From: JBJXFK01 sp046155505
Lineage (GTDB): Bacteria > Planctomycetota > Phycisphaerae > UBA1845 > Fen-1342
DNA length: 5,788 nucleotides
Assembly: GCA_046155505.1 (NCBI GenBank)
Contig: JBJXFK010000209.1
Coordinates: 1 to 5,788, forward strand
Reading direction: 5' to 3'
A program made the position numbers and the translations under genes. This document shows, piece after piece, positions 1 to 5,788 of this stretch. The notes under the pieces are model-generated. The model had not been told where the DNA came from. It saw only the letters and a program-made list of their open reading frames with translations, and did no database searches. Numbering within the stretch: position 1 is the stretch's first letter; every line of letters starts with the position of its first letter.

Positions 1-490
1 GGTGCGCCCGGTCCGGAGTCACCGCGGATTCCGTCGCCATTCGCGTATGCCCAACCAGATGAGTGCCCTCGAGATTCCTGAAGTCGTAACGTGTCGCGAC
101 TTCGGCAGGCGCCCCTATGTCCTTGTAAAGGTCGATGAACCGGCCGACGGACAACACGTGTAACCGCGGATACCCTGCGCGAATCCATCCGGCGACCTGA
201 ATCGGCGGCGCGGTGGTTTCCAGCACGCCGTGGTTCGCCTGAACACTTACCTTGCTGTCATCGCCCAGCTCCTCACGCGCCGTGCGCTCGAACGCACGCC
301 AGTCGAATTCGTCTTCGCCAGAGTACAGACTGAATTTGCGGCGACCATCGGCAACCGGCGCCGTGAACACGGCCAATCCGGCGGAGTCTGGTCCACGCTC
401 GGTCATGCCGATCAGCATCGGCAACATCAACTCGCCGAGTTGTTCCCTCAGCGCCGGTTTCTTCACCAGCAATCCCACGATTCCACACAT
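1..490 (-). CDS. mgsA: N-methylglutamate synthase subunit A, glutamine amidotransferase class II-like (5' part, cut by window edge)
   Basis: The first 163 codons of a gene that runs off the left edge with no stop. The protein starts MCGIVGLL, so removal of Met1 would expose Cys2, the N-terminal nucleophile of class II (Ntn) glutamine amidotransferases. Further family marks are ERGPDSAG at residues 31-38 and a GHTRMAT block about 15 residues before the cut, where the Arg normally binds the substrate carboxylate. These show a GATase-II fold like the N-terminal domain of glutamate synthase and the GlxB/MgsA proteins. In the NMG pathway MgsA is thought to handle the gamma-glutamylmethylamide made by GmaS and pass methylamine to MgsBC, giving N-methylglutamate. 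The start is fixed by the Cys2 requirement and by an AGGAG 7 nt upstream. It lies 219 nt downstream of gmaS. The alternatives are GlxB or a stand-alone amidotransferase; the name rests on the gmaS and mgd neighbours. Confidence 0.85.
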   Translation of the reverse strand, partial: MCGIVGLLVKKPALREQLGELMLPMLIGMTERGPDSAGLAVFTAPVADGRRKFSLYSGEDEFDWRAFERTAREELGDDSKVSVQANHGVLETTAPPIQVAGWIRAGYPRLHVLSVGRFIDLYKDIGAPAEVATRYDFRNLEGTHLVGHTRMATESAVTPDRAH

Positions 491-497
491 AGTCGTT

Positions 498-502
498 CTC
501 CT
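498..502 (-). promoter_or_regulatory. Ribosome binding site of mgsA
   Basis: The minus strand reads AGGAG, a near-perfect Shine-Dalgarno core, followed by a 7-nt spacer and the ATG at 490-488. It supports independent ribosome entry at mgsA, as expected for a gene separated from gmaS by 219 nt. Confidence 0.75.
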
Positions 503-511
503 GAAAAACTC

Positions 512-564
512 TTACCGCAATGGCGCAAAGGCGCGGAGGAGCCGCGGAGAAGAACACGGCAATC
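512..564 (+). repeat. Left arm of the inverted-repeat element
   Basis: This arm holds TTACCGC, then the shared 13-mer GGCGCAAAGGCGC at 522-534, two copies of CGCGGAG (532-538 and 543-549), and AAGAACAC at 550-557. Compared with the right arm it carries about 9 extra nt around the second CGCGGAG and several substitutions, so the two arms have diverged. Confidence 0.65.
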
Positions 565-641
565 CGAAGTGAACCCCTGGCCCTTGCCGACGTTCGTGCA
601 TATGTGCGGCCTTTTCCACGATTTCGCCCAATTTTCTTCTT

Positions 642-687
642 GATTTCTCTGTGTTCTTTTCTCTGCGCCTTTGCGCCTCCGCGGTAA
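642..687 (-). repeat. Right arm of the inverted-repeat element
   Basis: Read on the minus strand this arm gives TTACCGC, GGAGGCGCAAAGGCGCAGAG, then AAGAACAC at 658-651 and AGAGAAATC. It begins 22 nt after the gmaS stop codon. It looks closer to the regular GCGCNRAG iteration than the left arm and lacks the left arm's 9-nt insertion. Confidence 0.65.
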
Positions 688-709
688 AGATTTTGACTTC
701 TAACTCGAT

Positions 710-2044
710 TCAGAAAAATTCGATATAACGCTCGCGCTCCCAGTCGGAGACATGTCGCGAGTATTCCACCCACTCCATGCGCTTCAGGGTAAGGAACTCC
801 TGCGACAGTTCCTCTCCCAGCGCGTCACGCAGCACCTTGTCCTTTTCAAATTCGTCCAGTGCCTCCTTGAGGTTCTGCGGTAGAACGCCGATTCCCGCCT
901 TCTTCAGTTTTTCGGGAGACCACTCGTAAAGGTTCTCGTTGATCGGTTTGCCTGGATCGAGTTTCCTATCCACGCCGTCCATGCCGGCGGCGAGAATCGC
1001 TGCGCTGGCAAGGTAAGGATTGCAGGCCCCGTCCGGCAACCGCAGTTCCAGTCGGCCGTAGGGTACGCGCACGCACGCGGTGCGGTTGTTGTTTCCGTAA
1101 GTTATATAGGCTGGGGCCCAGGTCGCTCCCGACAGCGCGCGCCCGACGACCAGACGCTTGTACGAATTGATCGTCGGAGCGACGATCGCGGTGAGTGCGC
1201 GCGCGTGCGCAAGCACGCCGCCCGCGAAGTGATAGCCCATCTGCGACAGCCCCAGGCCGTTCTTGTCCTTGTCGTCGTGGAACAGGTTCTTGACCTTGCC
1301 GCTGCCGATCGAGATGTGAAAGTGCGCGCCGGTTCCGGTTCGATTGGAGAACGGCTTGGGCATGAACGTGGCGATCATGCCCATCGAGCGGGCGATCTCC
1401 GATGCCGCCATCTTGACGAACACCAGCCGGTCCGCAGAGGCCAACGCGTCGCCGTAGGTGAAGTTGACCTCGAACTGGCCGTTGGCGTCTTCATGATCGA
1501 TCTGGTACACGTCGATCCCGACCGACCTCAACGAGTCGACCATCGCTTCGAGAAACGGCACCGAGCGCGCCAGACCCTTGTAGTCGTAGCAGGGTTTCTC
1601 CAGCAGATCCGACTCATCCACCGGCGCCAGCGATCCGTCTGCAGCGCGTTTCAGCAGCATGAACTCGGGTTCGATGCCCGTGAACAGGGTCAGGCCTCGC
1701 TTCGCCAGCGTATCGAGCTGGCGCTTGAGCACCACGCGCGAACAGTAATCGTACGGCTTGCCGTTCACGTGCCCGTAGCAGGCCAGCCGCGCAAACCCCG
1801 GCATCCAGGGAATGAGCGACAGCGTGGACAGATCGCCGACCGCCATGTAATCCGGTCCATGCGGTCCCATGCCGAAACCCCAGAGCGCGAAACCGGCAAA
1901 GCCCGCCCCTTCATTGAGCACCATGTCGAGGTGTTCCACCGGTACCGCCTTGGCCTTTGCCGCTCCGTGAATATCGACGAACTGGGCGAGGATGTATTTG
2001 ACGTGGTGATCCTTGAGAAATTTCCTTGCTGCTTGTGGCGACAT
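710..2044 (-). CDS. gmaS: Gamma-glutamylmethylamide synthetase (type III glutamine synthetase-like)
   Basis: A complete 444-residue protein of the glutamine synthetase superfamily, in the GlnT/GmaS branch. The predicted cytosolic reaction is L-glutamate + methylamine + ATP to gamma-glutamylmethylamide + ADP + Pi, the first step of the NMG pathway. An N-terminal beta-grasp region (about 15-100) precedes the catalytic domain (about 105-444). Visible active-site blocks are GIEPEF at 123-128 (metal-binding Glu), IDHEDANGQFE at 182-192, GAHFHIS at 239-245, NSYKRL at 293-298 (nucleotide site), NNRTACVRVP at 319-328 and LELRLPDGACNPYLA at 332-346. All key positions look intact. A Tyr in ENLYEW (370-375) sits where GlnA-I enzymes carry the adenylylation loop. 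The ATG has an AAGGGAG 9 nt upstream and lies 29 nt after mgdD. True glutamine synthetase or another gamma-glutamylamide ligase is possible on sequence alone; the sox-like and amidotransferase neighbours make GmaS the best call. Confidence 0.9.
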   Translation of the reverse strand: MSPQAARKFLKDHHVKYILAQFVDIHGAAKAKAVPVEHLDMVLNEGAGFAGFALWGFGMGPHGPDYMAVGDLSTLSLIPWMPGFARLACYGHVNGKPYDYCSRVVLKRQLDTLAKRGLTLFTGIEPEFMLLKRAADGSLAPVDESDLLEKPCYDYKGLARSVPFLEAMVDSLRSVGIDVYQIDHEDANGQFEVNFTYGDALASADRLVFVKMAASEIARSMGMIATFMPKPFSNRTGTGAHFHISIGSGKVKNLFHDDKDKNGLGLSQMGYHFAGGVLAHARALTAIVAPTINSYKRLVVGRALSGATWAPAYITYGNNNRTACVRVPYGRLELRLPDGACNPYLASAAILAAGMDGVDRKLDPGKPINENLYEWSPEKLKKAGIGVLPQNLKEALDEFEKDKVLRDALGEELSQEFLTLKRMEWVEYSRHVSDWERERYIEFF

Positions 2045-2053
2045 ATCTGCAAT

Positions 2054-2060
2054 CTCCCTT
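2054..2060 (-). promoter_or_regulatory. Ribosome binding site of gmaS
   Basis: The minus strand reads AAGGGAG in the 29-nt gap after mgdD, with a 9-nt spacer to the ATG at 2044-2042. This supports the chosen start over other in-frame Met codons and suggests that gmaS is translated from its own entry site within the operon transcript. Confidence 0.7.
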
Positions 2061-2073
2061 GTTTACGACTTCG

Positions 2074-2751
2074 TCACTCCAGCTTGCCCGCCTCCGACAG
2101 CAGGGCCCCCGTTCCAATCGGTCCTCCTCCCAGTTCCGCGGCAATTCCGGTCAGCGTATCCCAGAGATACGGTGCATAAGTGGAATCGCACCAGATGCGG
2201 AAACCGGGAATACTTTGCTGATCCTGACGAATGATCAGGACTGCGACTCCGACCATCATCGTCATTACCACCGTCCGGCTTTCAGAACCCAGATCCTGGA
2301 AATCGACGTTGCAGGTCTGAACCAGCAATTCGTTGACGTGCCTGCCGACCAGCACGATGCCGGCGTCCTGACGAATTACCGGGTACACGCCTGAGGTTCC
2401 CGCTCCAAGGACGTTCCTTAGCCGGCTTGCCGCATCCCCGGACTGGGCGTCCTCGATAAAAAACTCGGTACGCCCCAACCGGGCGATGACACCACCGCCA
2501 GGCGTCTCGATCCACGTGTTCGCTTGCTGCGGCACGGGCATGCCCAGGCTTTCCAGCCAGCTCGCCGCTTCCGGGCCCTTGATGCCTGCTTTGTCCAGGC
2601 AGCTTAGATCGGCAACCGCGACGCATTCGCGCGCCGTAGTTTCATCTCTACCAAGACTGGCGGCCATGCGCATACCCCGCACAACGCACCACCGCGGATT
2701 CAACGCCGCGACGCGGTCATGCAACGGGCTGGTTCGAGTGACGCTCGTCAT
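2074..2751 (-). CDS. mgdD: N-methylglutamate dehydrogenase subunit D, sarcosine oxidase gamma subunit-like
   Basis: A complete 225-residue protein of the SoxG family, the small subunit of heterotetrameric sarcosine oxidase and of its paralogue N-methylglutamate dehydrogenase. SoxG is distantly related to the GcvT fold. The stretch ADLSCLDKAGIKGPEAASWL at 47-66 followed by LGMPVP, the YPVIRQDAGIVLVG block at 123-136, and the near-C-terminal PGFRIWC plus YAPYLWDTL (182-200) fit that family. It has no signal peptide or convincing membrane span; the hydrophobic run at about 161-174 (VVMTMMVGVAVLII) is too short and aligns within the SoxG core. The role is structural, in the cytosolic complex, rather than catalytic. 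Its ATG overlaps the mgdC stop by one base (TGATG). I see no clear Shine-Dalgarno directly upstream, so translation is probably coupled to mgdC. SoxG of a true sarcosine oxidase is the alternative. Confidence 0.85.
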   Translation of the reverse strand: MTSVTRTSPLHDRVAALNPRWCVVRGMRMAASLGRDETTARECVAVADLSCLDKAGIKGPEAASWLESLGMPVPQQANTWIETPGGGVIARLGRTEFFIEDAQSGDAASRLRNVLGAGTSGVYPVIRQDAGIVLVGRHVNELLVQTCNVDFQDLGSESRTVVMTMMVGVAVLIIRQDQQSIPGFRIWCDSTYAPYLWDTLTGIAAELGGGPIGTGALLSEAGKLE

Positions 2752-2753
2752 CA
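2749..2753 (-). promoter_or_regulatory. TGATG stop/start overlap coupling mgdC to mgdD
   Basis: The minus strand reads TGATG: the mgdC stop codon and the mgdD ATG share one base. The 20 nt before it contain no recognisable Shine-Dalgarno core. Termination-reinitiation is therefore the likely way mgdD is translated, which would help keep the two subunits in balance. Confidence 0.6.
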
Positions 2754-5654
2754 GATCGCGGATTTCTGGCGTTCGCCGGCAGGATCATAGAAGGGCGTGT
2801 TCGCGATCCGCGCCGGCACCATCTTTCCCCCGTCCACGCGAATGAAGAAACCACCGCCGCCTGCGACGATTTCAGGTGACACGAACGCGAGGCCGATGTG
2901 CTTTTCCAGTGCCGGGCTCCAGGCAACGCTTGTGATCCGGCCGGCTAGTTCACCGTTACGGATCACGAGATGGCACTCTCTAGGTATCGTTCCTTCGGTC
3001 GCAGAATCAAGTGTGAATCCGACCAACCTTGTTTTGGGACTCTTGCGCTGTACGATCTTCAGACTGCGCTGTCCGATGAAGAAAGTCTTGTCCATCTTCA
3101 CCGCCCACTCGACCGCCGCTTCCCTGGGCGTGGTCAGGCCGTCGGTGTCCTGGCCGATGATGACGTGGCCTTTTTCCAGTCGAAGAAGCCGTTGCGCTTC
3201 GACGCCGAACGGACGAATGCCGTGCACCCTGCCGGCTTCCATCAGCGCGTCCCATATCGCGCAGGCGCAATCGGCGGGCATGTGAATCTCGTATCCGTAT
3301 TCGCCGACAAAGCCGACCCGCAGAAAACGCGCCGGCACGCCGGCGACATTGGCTTCTCGCACGCCAAGGTAGGGAAACGCTTCTGAGGAGAAATCGAGGT
3401 CGGTGAGCCCGGCGAGGAGAAGGCGCGAGCGTGGCCCGGCGAGATTGACCGCGGCATACGCGCCGGTCGAGTTGACGATGCCGACCCGCATGCTCCATAC
3501 GGTGTTCAGTCGCGTCATCTCGCGATAGACATTCGCGGATCCGGTCGTCGTTGTGGTGAAATAGAAACGCTGATCACCCAGTCGTGCGACCACGCCGTCG
3601 TCGATGATCACGCCGGACTCATCGAGCATCAGCGCATAGCGGGTCATGCCGACCTTCATGTTGGCGAAGCGCCCGGTGTAGATTCGTTCGAGGAATGCAG
3701 CGGCGTCCGGTCCCGATATTTCCATCTTTCCCAGTGTGCCGACGTCGATGATGCCCACCCCGGTGCGAACTGCAGCCGCTTCGTCGCGCACCGATTCAAG
3801 TTTGGTTTTTCCGCGTGCCATGTAGAACTCGGGCCGCAGCCATACGCCCGCATGCATGAACACCGCGCCTGCGCGCTCGTGCCGGGAATGCAACGGTGTC
3901 TGGCGGTAGGGCGTGAAGCCGCGGCCCGCCAGATGCGACATCGGGACCGGGTGATAGAACGGACGCGACGTGGTCGTGCCGACTTCGCCGGGCGTTGTTT
4001 TTAGCAACTTCGCCAGAATGCGGATCGCATTCATGTTCGAGTGCTTGCCCTGGCTTGGTCCCATTCCGATGGTGGTATAACGCTTCAGAAGTTCGATATT
4101 GTCGAAGCCCTCCTGCGCCGCGTTGGCAAGATCCTTCAACTGCAGATCTTCGTCGAAGTCCACGAAGTTTTTGGCACGCGGATGATCGAAAATCGGGTAC
4201 GGGTGATTGGGCGAGGCCACCGTACGCGTAACCGCCGGCGCTACCGGCGCGGGAAGACCGAGATACTTCGCCGCCGCGATGCCCGCACTGGATCCGTCGC
4301 GCTGACGGTCTTCGAGCGCGTAGACGCCGTTGACCCGTCCCGCGGCGAACAATCCTTCGGCAGGACTTTCAGGCACGAACTGCCCGACTTGTGAATCGAA
4401 ACGCATTTCGACACCGGCCTGATACATCAGCGCCGCGGCCGGCGCGTAGCCCACGCTCATAAGAATTCCGTTGCACGCGACGATTTCGCTCCGGGAGACG
4501 TCGGCTTCGCCACCCGGAAGCAGCGGGCAGACCACTGCCGCGCCGACCGCCGGACCATCCGCGCGCGCCTCGTAGATGCAGTGCCCGTGATGTATGCGAA
4601 TCCCGGCTTTCTTAACCTTTGCTTCTTCATCCGTGCCGCCTTCACCACGGCGCAGGTCCACCACCGCCTCGACGCGGATTCCATTGGCGAGCAGATCGAG
4701 CACTGCCGCATAGCCGTCGTGGTTGCCGCAAAGCACGACCGCCGAGCTCATCGGCATTACCGCATAGCGATACATCAGCCGTTGTGCCGCGGAGGCAAGC
4801 ATGACCCCGGGCAAATCATTGTTGCGGAATACCGCCGGCTGCTCGTAAACACCCGTCGCAACGACGACCGCGCGCGCGCGCATTTTGGTCATGCGGTCCG
4901 AATCCACCAGCGCAACCCAATTGTCGGTATACCAGCCGGCAGCCAGCATGCCGGTGCGCACGATGATGTTCGGATGCGCGTTCACGCGGGTCTCGAGATC
5001 GCGAAGTTGCGCACCCGCGTGGTCCGAGCCGCCACGCTGATAGGTAAGGCTGCCGCCGATGCGCGCATTCTCGTCCACGAGCACAACGCTTGCACCGGCA
5101 TCCGCTGCCGACAGTGAGGCGCACATGCCCGACGGCCCGGCTCCCACCACCAACACGTCACAGAAGTCGTAGCGTTTCGGCGTCCTGATGCGAGACGTCG
5201 AAAGATCAAGTTTGCCGAGGCCGGTGGCGCGACGAAAAACGCGTTCCCAGAATGGAAACCACGCCTTCGGGGTGTGGAACGCCTTGTAGTAAAAACCGAC
5301 AGGCAGAAAGGCGGACAACTTGTCGAGAACGCGGGCACGGTCGCGCGTGATGCCTCCGAAAGTGTTCACGGCCGTCAGAACCATGCGATCTCGCAGGAGT
5401 TCGACGTCGCCACGCAGGTTCGGTCTTGCACCGTCCTGAAACATGGCGTTGACGTCGTGGTTTGCCATTGACAGCACGCCGCGTGCGCGGTGGTACTTGA
5501 AACTGCGCCCGAGAACACGAACGCCCGCAGCCAGTAACGCACTCGTCACAGTGTCGCCCGCAAAACCCTCGTAGTGCCCGGACTCGAAGTCGAAGGTGAG
5601 TTTCTTCGTTCGATCGATCCACTCGCCAGCGACCGGCGGCAGCCGTGCGTTCAC
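2751..5654 (-). CDS. mgdC: N-methylglutamate dehydrogenase subunit C, sarcosine oxidase alpha subunit-like
   Basis: A complete 967-residue SoxA-family protein, close to the usual size of about 950-1000. Order of domains: a ferredoxin-like N-terminal fold (about 14-95) with no cysteine, so no Fe-S cluster there; a dinucleotide-binding Rossmann core with VVGAGPSG at 169-176 and ATGVYEQP at 266-273; a second nucleotide fold with CGNHDGY at 309-315; AAGRVNGVYALEDRQRDGSS at 437-456 closing the disulfide-reductase-like domain; a small helical segment with TTIGMGPSQGKHSN at 527-540; then a GcvT-like folate-binding domain (about 584-860, including RPFGVEAQRLLRLEKG) and its C-terminal barrel (about 872-957). 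Known relatives bind NAD and tetrahydrofolate here while SoxB-like subunits oxidise the amine. The GTG start is chosen because it overlaps the mgdB stop (GTGA), follows GGGGAGG by 7 nt, and drops a 33-residue Arg-rich upstream extension that is only mgdB read in another frame. True SoxA is the alternative; the context favours NMG dehydrogenase. Confidence 0.88.
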   Translation of the reverse strand: MNARLPPVAGEWIDRTKKLTFDFESGHYEGFAGDTVTSALLAAGVRVLGRSFKYHRARGVLSMANHDVNAMFQDGARPNLRGDVELLRDRMVLTAVNTFGGITRDRARVLDKLSAFLPVGFYYKAFHTPKAWFPFWERVFRRATGLGKLDLSTSRIRTPKRYDFCDVLVVGAGPSGMCASLSAADAGASVVLVDENARIGGSLTYQRGGSDHAGAQLRDLETRVNAHPNIIVRTGMLAAGWYTDNWVALVDSDRMTKMRARAVVVATGVYEQPAVFRNNDLPGVMLASAAQRLMYRYAVMPMSSAVVLCGNHDGYAAVLDLLANGIRVEAVVDLRRGEGGTDEEAKVKKAGIRIHHGHCIYEARADGPAVGAAVVCPLLPGGEADVSRSEIVACNGILMSVGYAPAAALMYQAGVEMRFDSQVGQFVPESPAEGLFAAGRVNGVYALEDRQRDGSSAGIAAAKYLGLPAPVAPAVTRTVASPNHPYPIFDHPRAKNFVDFDEDLQLKDLANAAQEGFDNIELLKRYTTIGMGPSQGKHSNMNAIRILAKLLKTTPGEVGTTTSRPFYHPVPMSHLAGRGFTPYRQTPLHSRHERAGAVFMHAGVWLRPEFYMARGKTKLESVRDEAAAVRTGVGIIDVGTLGKMEISGPDAAAFLERIYTGRFANMKVGMTRYALMLDESGVIIDDGVVARLGDQRFYFTTTTTGSANVYREMTRLNTVWSMRVGIVNSTGAYAAVNLAGPRSRLLLAGLTDLDFSSEAFPYLGVREANVAGVPARFLRVGFVGEYGYEIHMPADCACAIWDALMEAGRVHGIRPFGVEAQRLLRLEKGHVIIGQDTDGLTTPREAAVEWAVKMDKTFFIGQRSLKIVQRKSPKTRLVGFTLDSATEGTIPRECHLVIRNGELAGRITSVAWSPALEKHIGLAFVSPEIVAGGGGFFIRVDGGKMVPARIANTPFYDPAGERQKSAI

Positions 5655-5788
5655 GTCGGCGCCTCCCCGAACAGGTAGGTACGCAGCACTTTGTCGGCAA
5701 CGGTATCGCGCTCGGCGACGAACCAGATGCCGCTGGCCAAGTGTAGCCACCATTCCCGCTTTACGCCCGGGGCTCCGTTTCGATTGAA
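5651..5788 (-). CDS. mgdB: N-methylglutamate dehydrogenase subunit B, sarcosine oxidase delta subunit-like (3' end only)
   Basis: Only the last 45 codons and the TGA stop (5653-5651) lie in the window; the 5' part is beyond the right edge. The frame reads FNRNGAPGVKREWWLH, then ASGIWFVAERDTVADKVLRT and YLFGEAPT. This is the typical C-terminus of SoxD: a Glu-Trp-Trp pair, a Trp-Phe pair, then an Arg-Asp-Thr triplet and a Thr-Tyr close to the end. In the sarcosine oxidase relatives this subunit of about 100 residues binds zinc through its N-terminal part, which is not visible here. It precedes mgdC with a 4-nt overlap, as soxD precedes soxA, so a SoxB-like mgdA is expected further upstream. Confidence 0.85.
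   Translation of the reverse strand, partial: FNRNGAPGVKREWWLHLASGIWFVAERDTVADKVLRTYLFGEAPT
5662..5668 (-). promoter_or_regulatory. Ribosome binding site of mgdC (decides the GTG start)
   Basis: The minus strand reads GGGGAGG inside the mgdB 3' end, 7 nt before the GTG at 5654-5652. Together with the GTGA start/stop overlap it places the mgdC start here, rather than at the in-frame ATG 99 nt upstream. Confidence 0.75.

Larger units (their letters stand above)
512..687. repeat. Imperfect inverted-repeat element between gmaS and mgsA
   Basis: The 219-nt gap between gmaS and mgsA is largely filled by a pair of related sequences in opposite orientation. The left arm (512-564, plus strand) and right arm (687-642, minus strand) both begin TTACCGC, share the 13-mer GGCGCAAAGGCGC (522-534 and 677-665), then AAGAACAC (550-557 and 658-651), and end in AATC. 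About 77 nt of unrelated sequence (565-641) separates them. The arms are built from short iterations of the type GCGCNRAG, a look I recognise from dispersed intergenic repeats in proteobacterial genomes. The transcript could form a long imperfect hairpin. It may be a non-autonomous mobile repeat, a processing or attenuation element, or both; the sequence alone does not decide. No ORF in it looks like a gene. Confidence 0.7.

Noticed and set aside
565..641. Possible promoter for mgsA between the repeat arms
   Set aside because: On the minus strand a weak TTGGGC with a poor -10 candidate (CGCACA) about 17 nt later can be picked out, but the match is no better than expected by chance.
230..643. 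Plus-strand open frame across the mgsA 5' end and the gap
   Set aside because: It is antisense to the clear GATase-II frame of mgsA and ends within the repeat element; nothing in the protein resembles a known family.
512..687. CRISPR array or insertion sequence
   Set aside because: There are only two arms in opposite orientation, with unequal length and no regular spacers, and no transposase frame lies between or beside them.
273..773. 166-codon minus-strand open frame spanning the gmaS end, the gap and mgsA
   Set aside because: It starts out of frame inside gmaS, reads through the inverted repeat and continues out of frame in mgsA. The Arg/Lys-rich composition and lack of any motif mark it as chance.
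1205..2179. 324-codon open frame on the plus strand
   Set aside because: It lies antisense to gmaS and runs on into mgdD, with no recognisable domain and an Arg/His/Val-rich composition typical of the complement of GC-rich coding DNA. The minus-strand frame has full glutamine synthetase motifs.
4581..5117. 178-codon plus-strand open frame opposite mgdC
   Set aside because: A His/Arg-rich shadow of the strongly supported SoxA-type coding frame, with no family motif.
2751..5654. Plain sarcosine oxidase alpha subunit (soxA) for glycine betaine or sarcosine breakdown
   Set aside because: The family is the same, but the adjacent gmaS and mgsA, and the absence of glyA-, purU- or betaine-demethylation-type genes in view, favour N-methylglutamate dehydrogenase. 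It is kept as the alternative in the annotation.

Overview
The window holds part of one operon, read entirely on the minus strand, that encodes the N-methylglutamate (NMG) pathway for using methylamine as a carbon and/or nitrogen source. In transcription order (right to left) it contains: the last 45 codons of a SoxD-type subunit (mgdB), a complete SoxA-type subunit (mgdC), a complete SoxG-type subunit (mgdD), a complete type III glutamine synthetase-like enzyme (gmaS, gamma-glutamylmethylamide synthetase), and the first 163 codons of a class II glutamine amidotransferase-like subunit (mgsA). The window cuts both outer genes. By analogy with known clusters, mgdA (SoxB-like) should lie beyond the right edge and mgsB/mgsC beyond the left edge.

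Layout: 5788-5651 mgdB 3' end; 5654-2751 mgdC (GTG start, 4-nt overlap with mgdB); 2751-2074 mgdD (1-nt overlap with mgdC); a 29-nt gap with a good ribosome binding site; 2044-710 gmaS; a 219-nt gap holding an imperfect inverted repeat (512-687) made of iterated GCGCNRAG-like units; 490-1 mgsA 5' part. The plus strand has no credible gene. Its long open frames are antisense shadows in GC-rich coding DNA.

How the genes work together (established for the NMG pathway; inferred here from gene content): GmaS joins methylamine to the gamma-carboxyl of glutamate at the cost of ATP. N-methylglutamate synthase (MgsABC, related to pieces of glutamate synthase) turns the methylamide into N-methylglutamate. 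N-methylglutamate dehydrogenase (MgdABCD, related to heterotetrameric sarcosine oxidase SoxBDAG) oxidises it back to glutamate and passes the methyl carbon on as formaldehyde or methylene-tetrahydrofolate.

Organism: the high GC content, Shine-Dalgarno-led genes, gene content and the intergenic repeat style fit a proteobacterium, perhaps a beta- or gamma-proteobacterium. No taxonomic marker is present, so this is only a guess. I see no phage, insertion sequence, CRISPR, tRNA or rRNA. The pathway itself is known, so I do not claim a new system. The least explained item is the inverted-repeat element between gmaS and mgsA.
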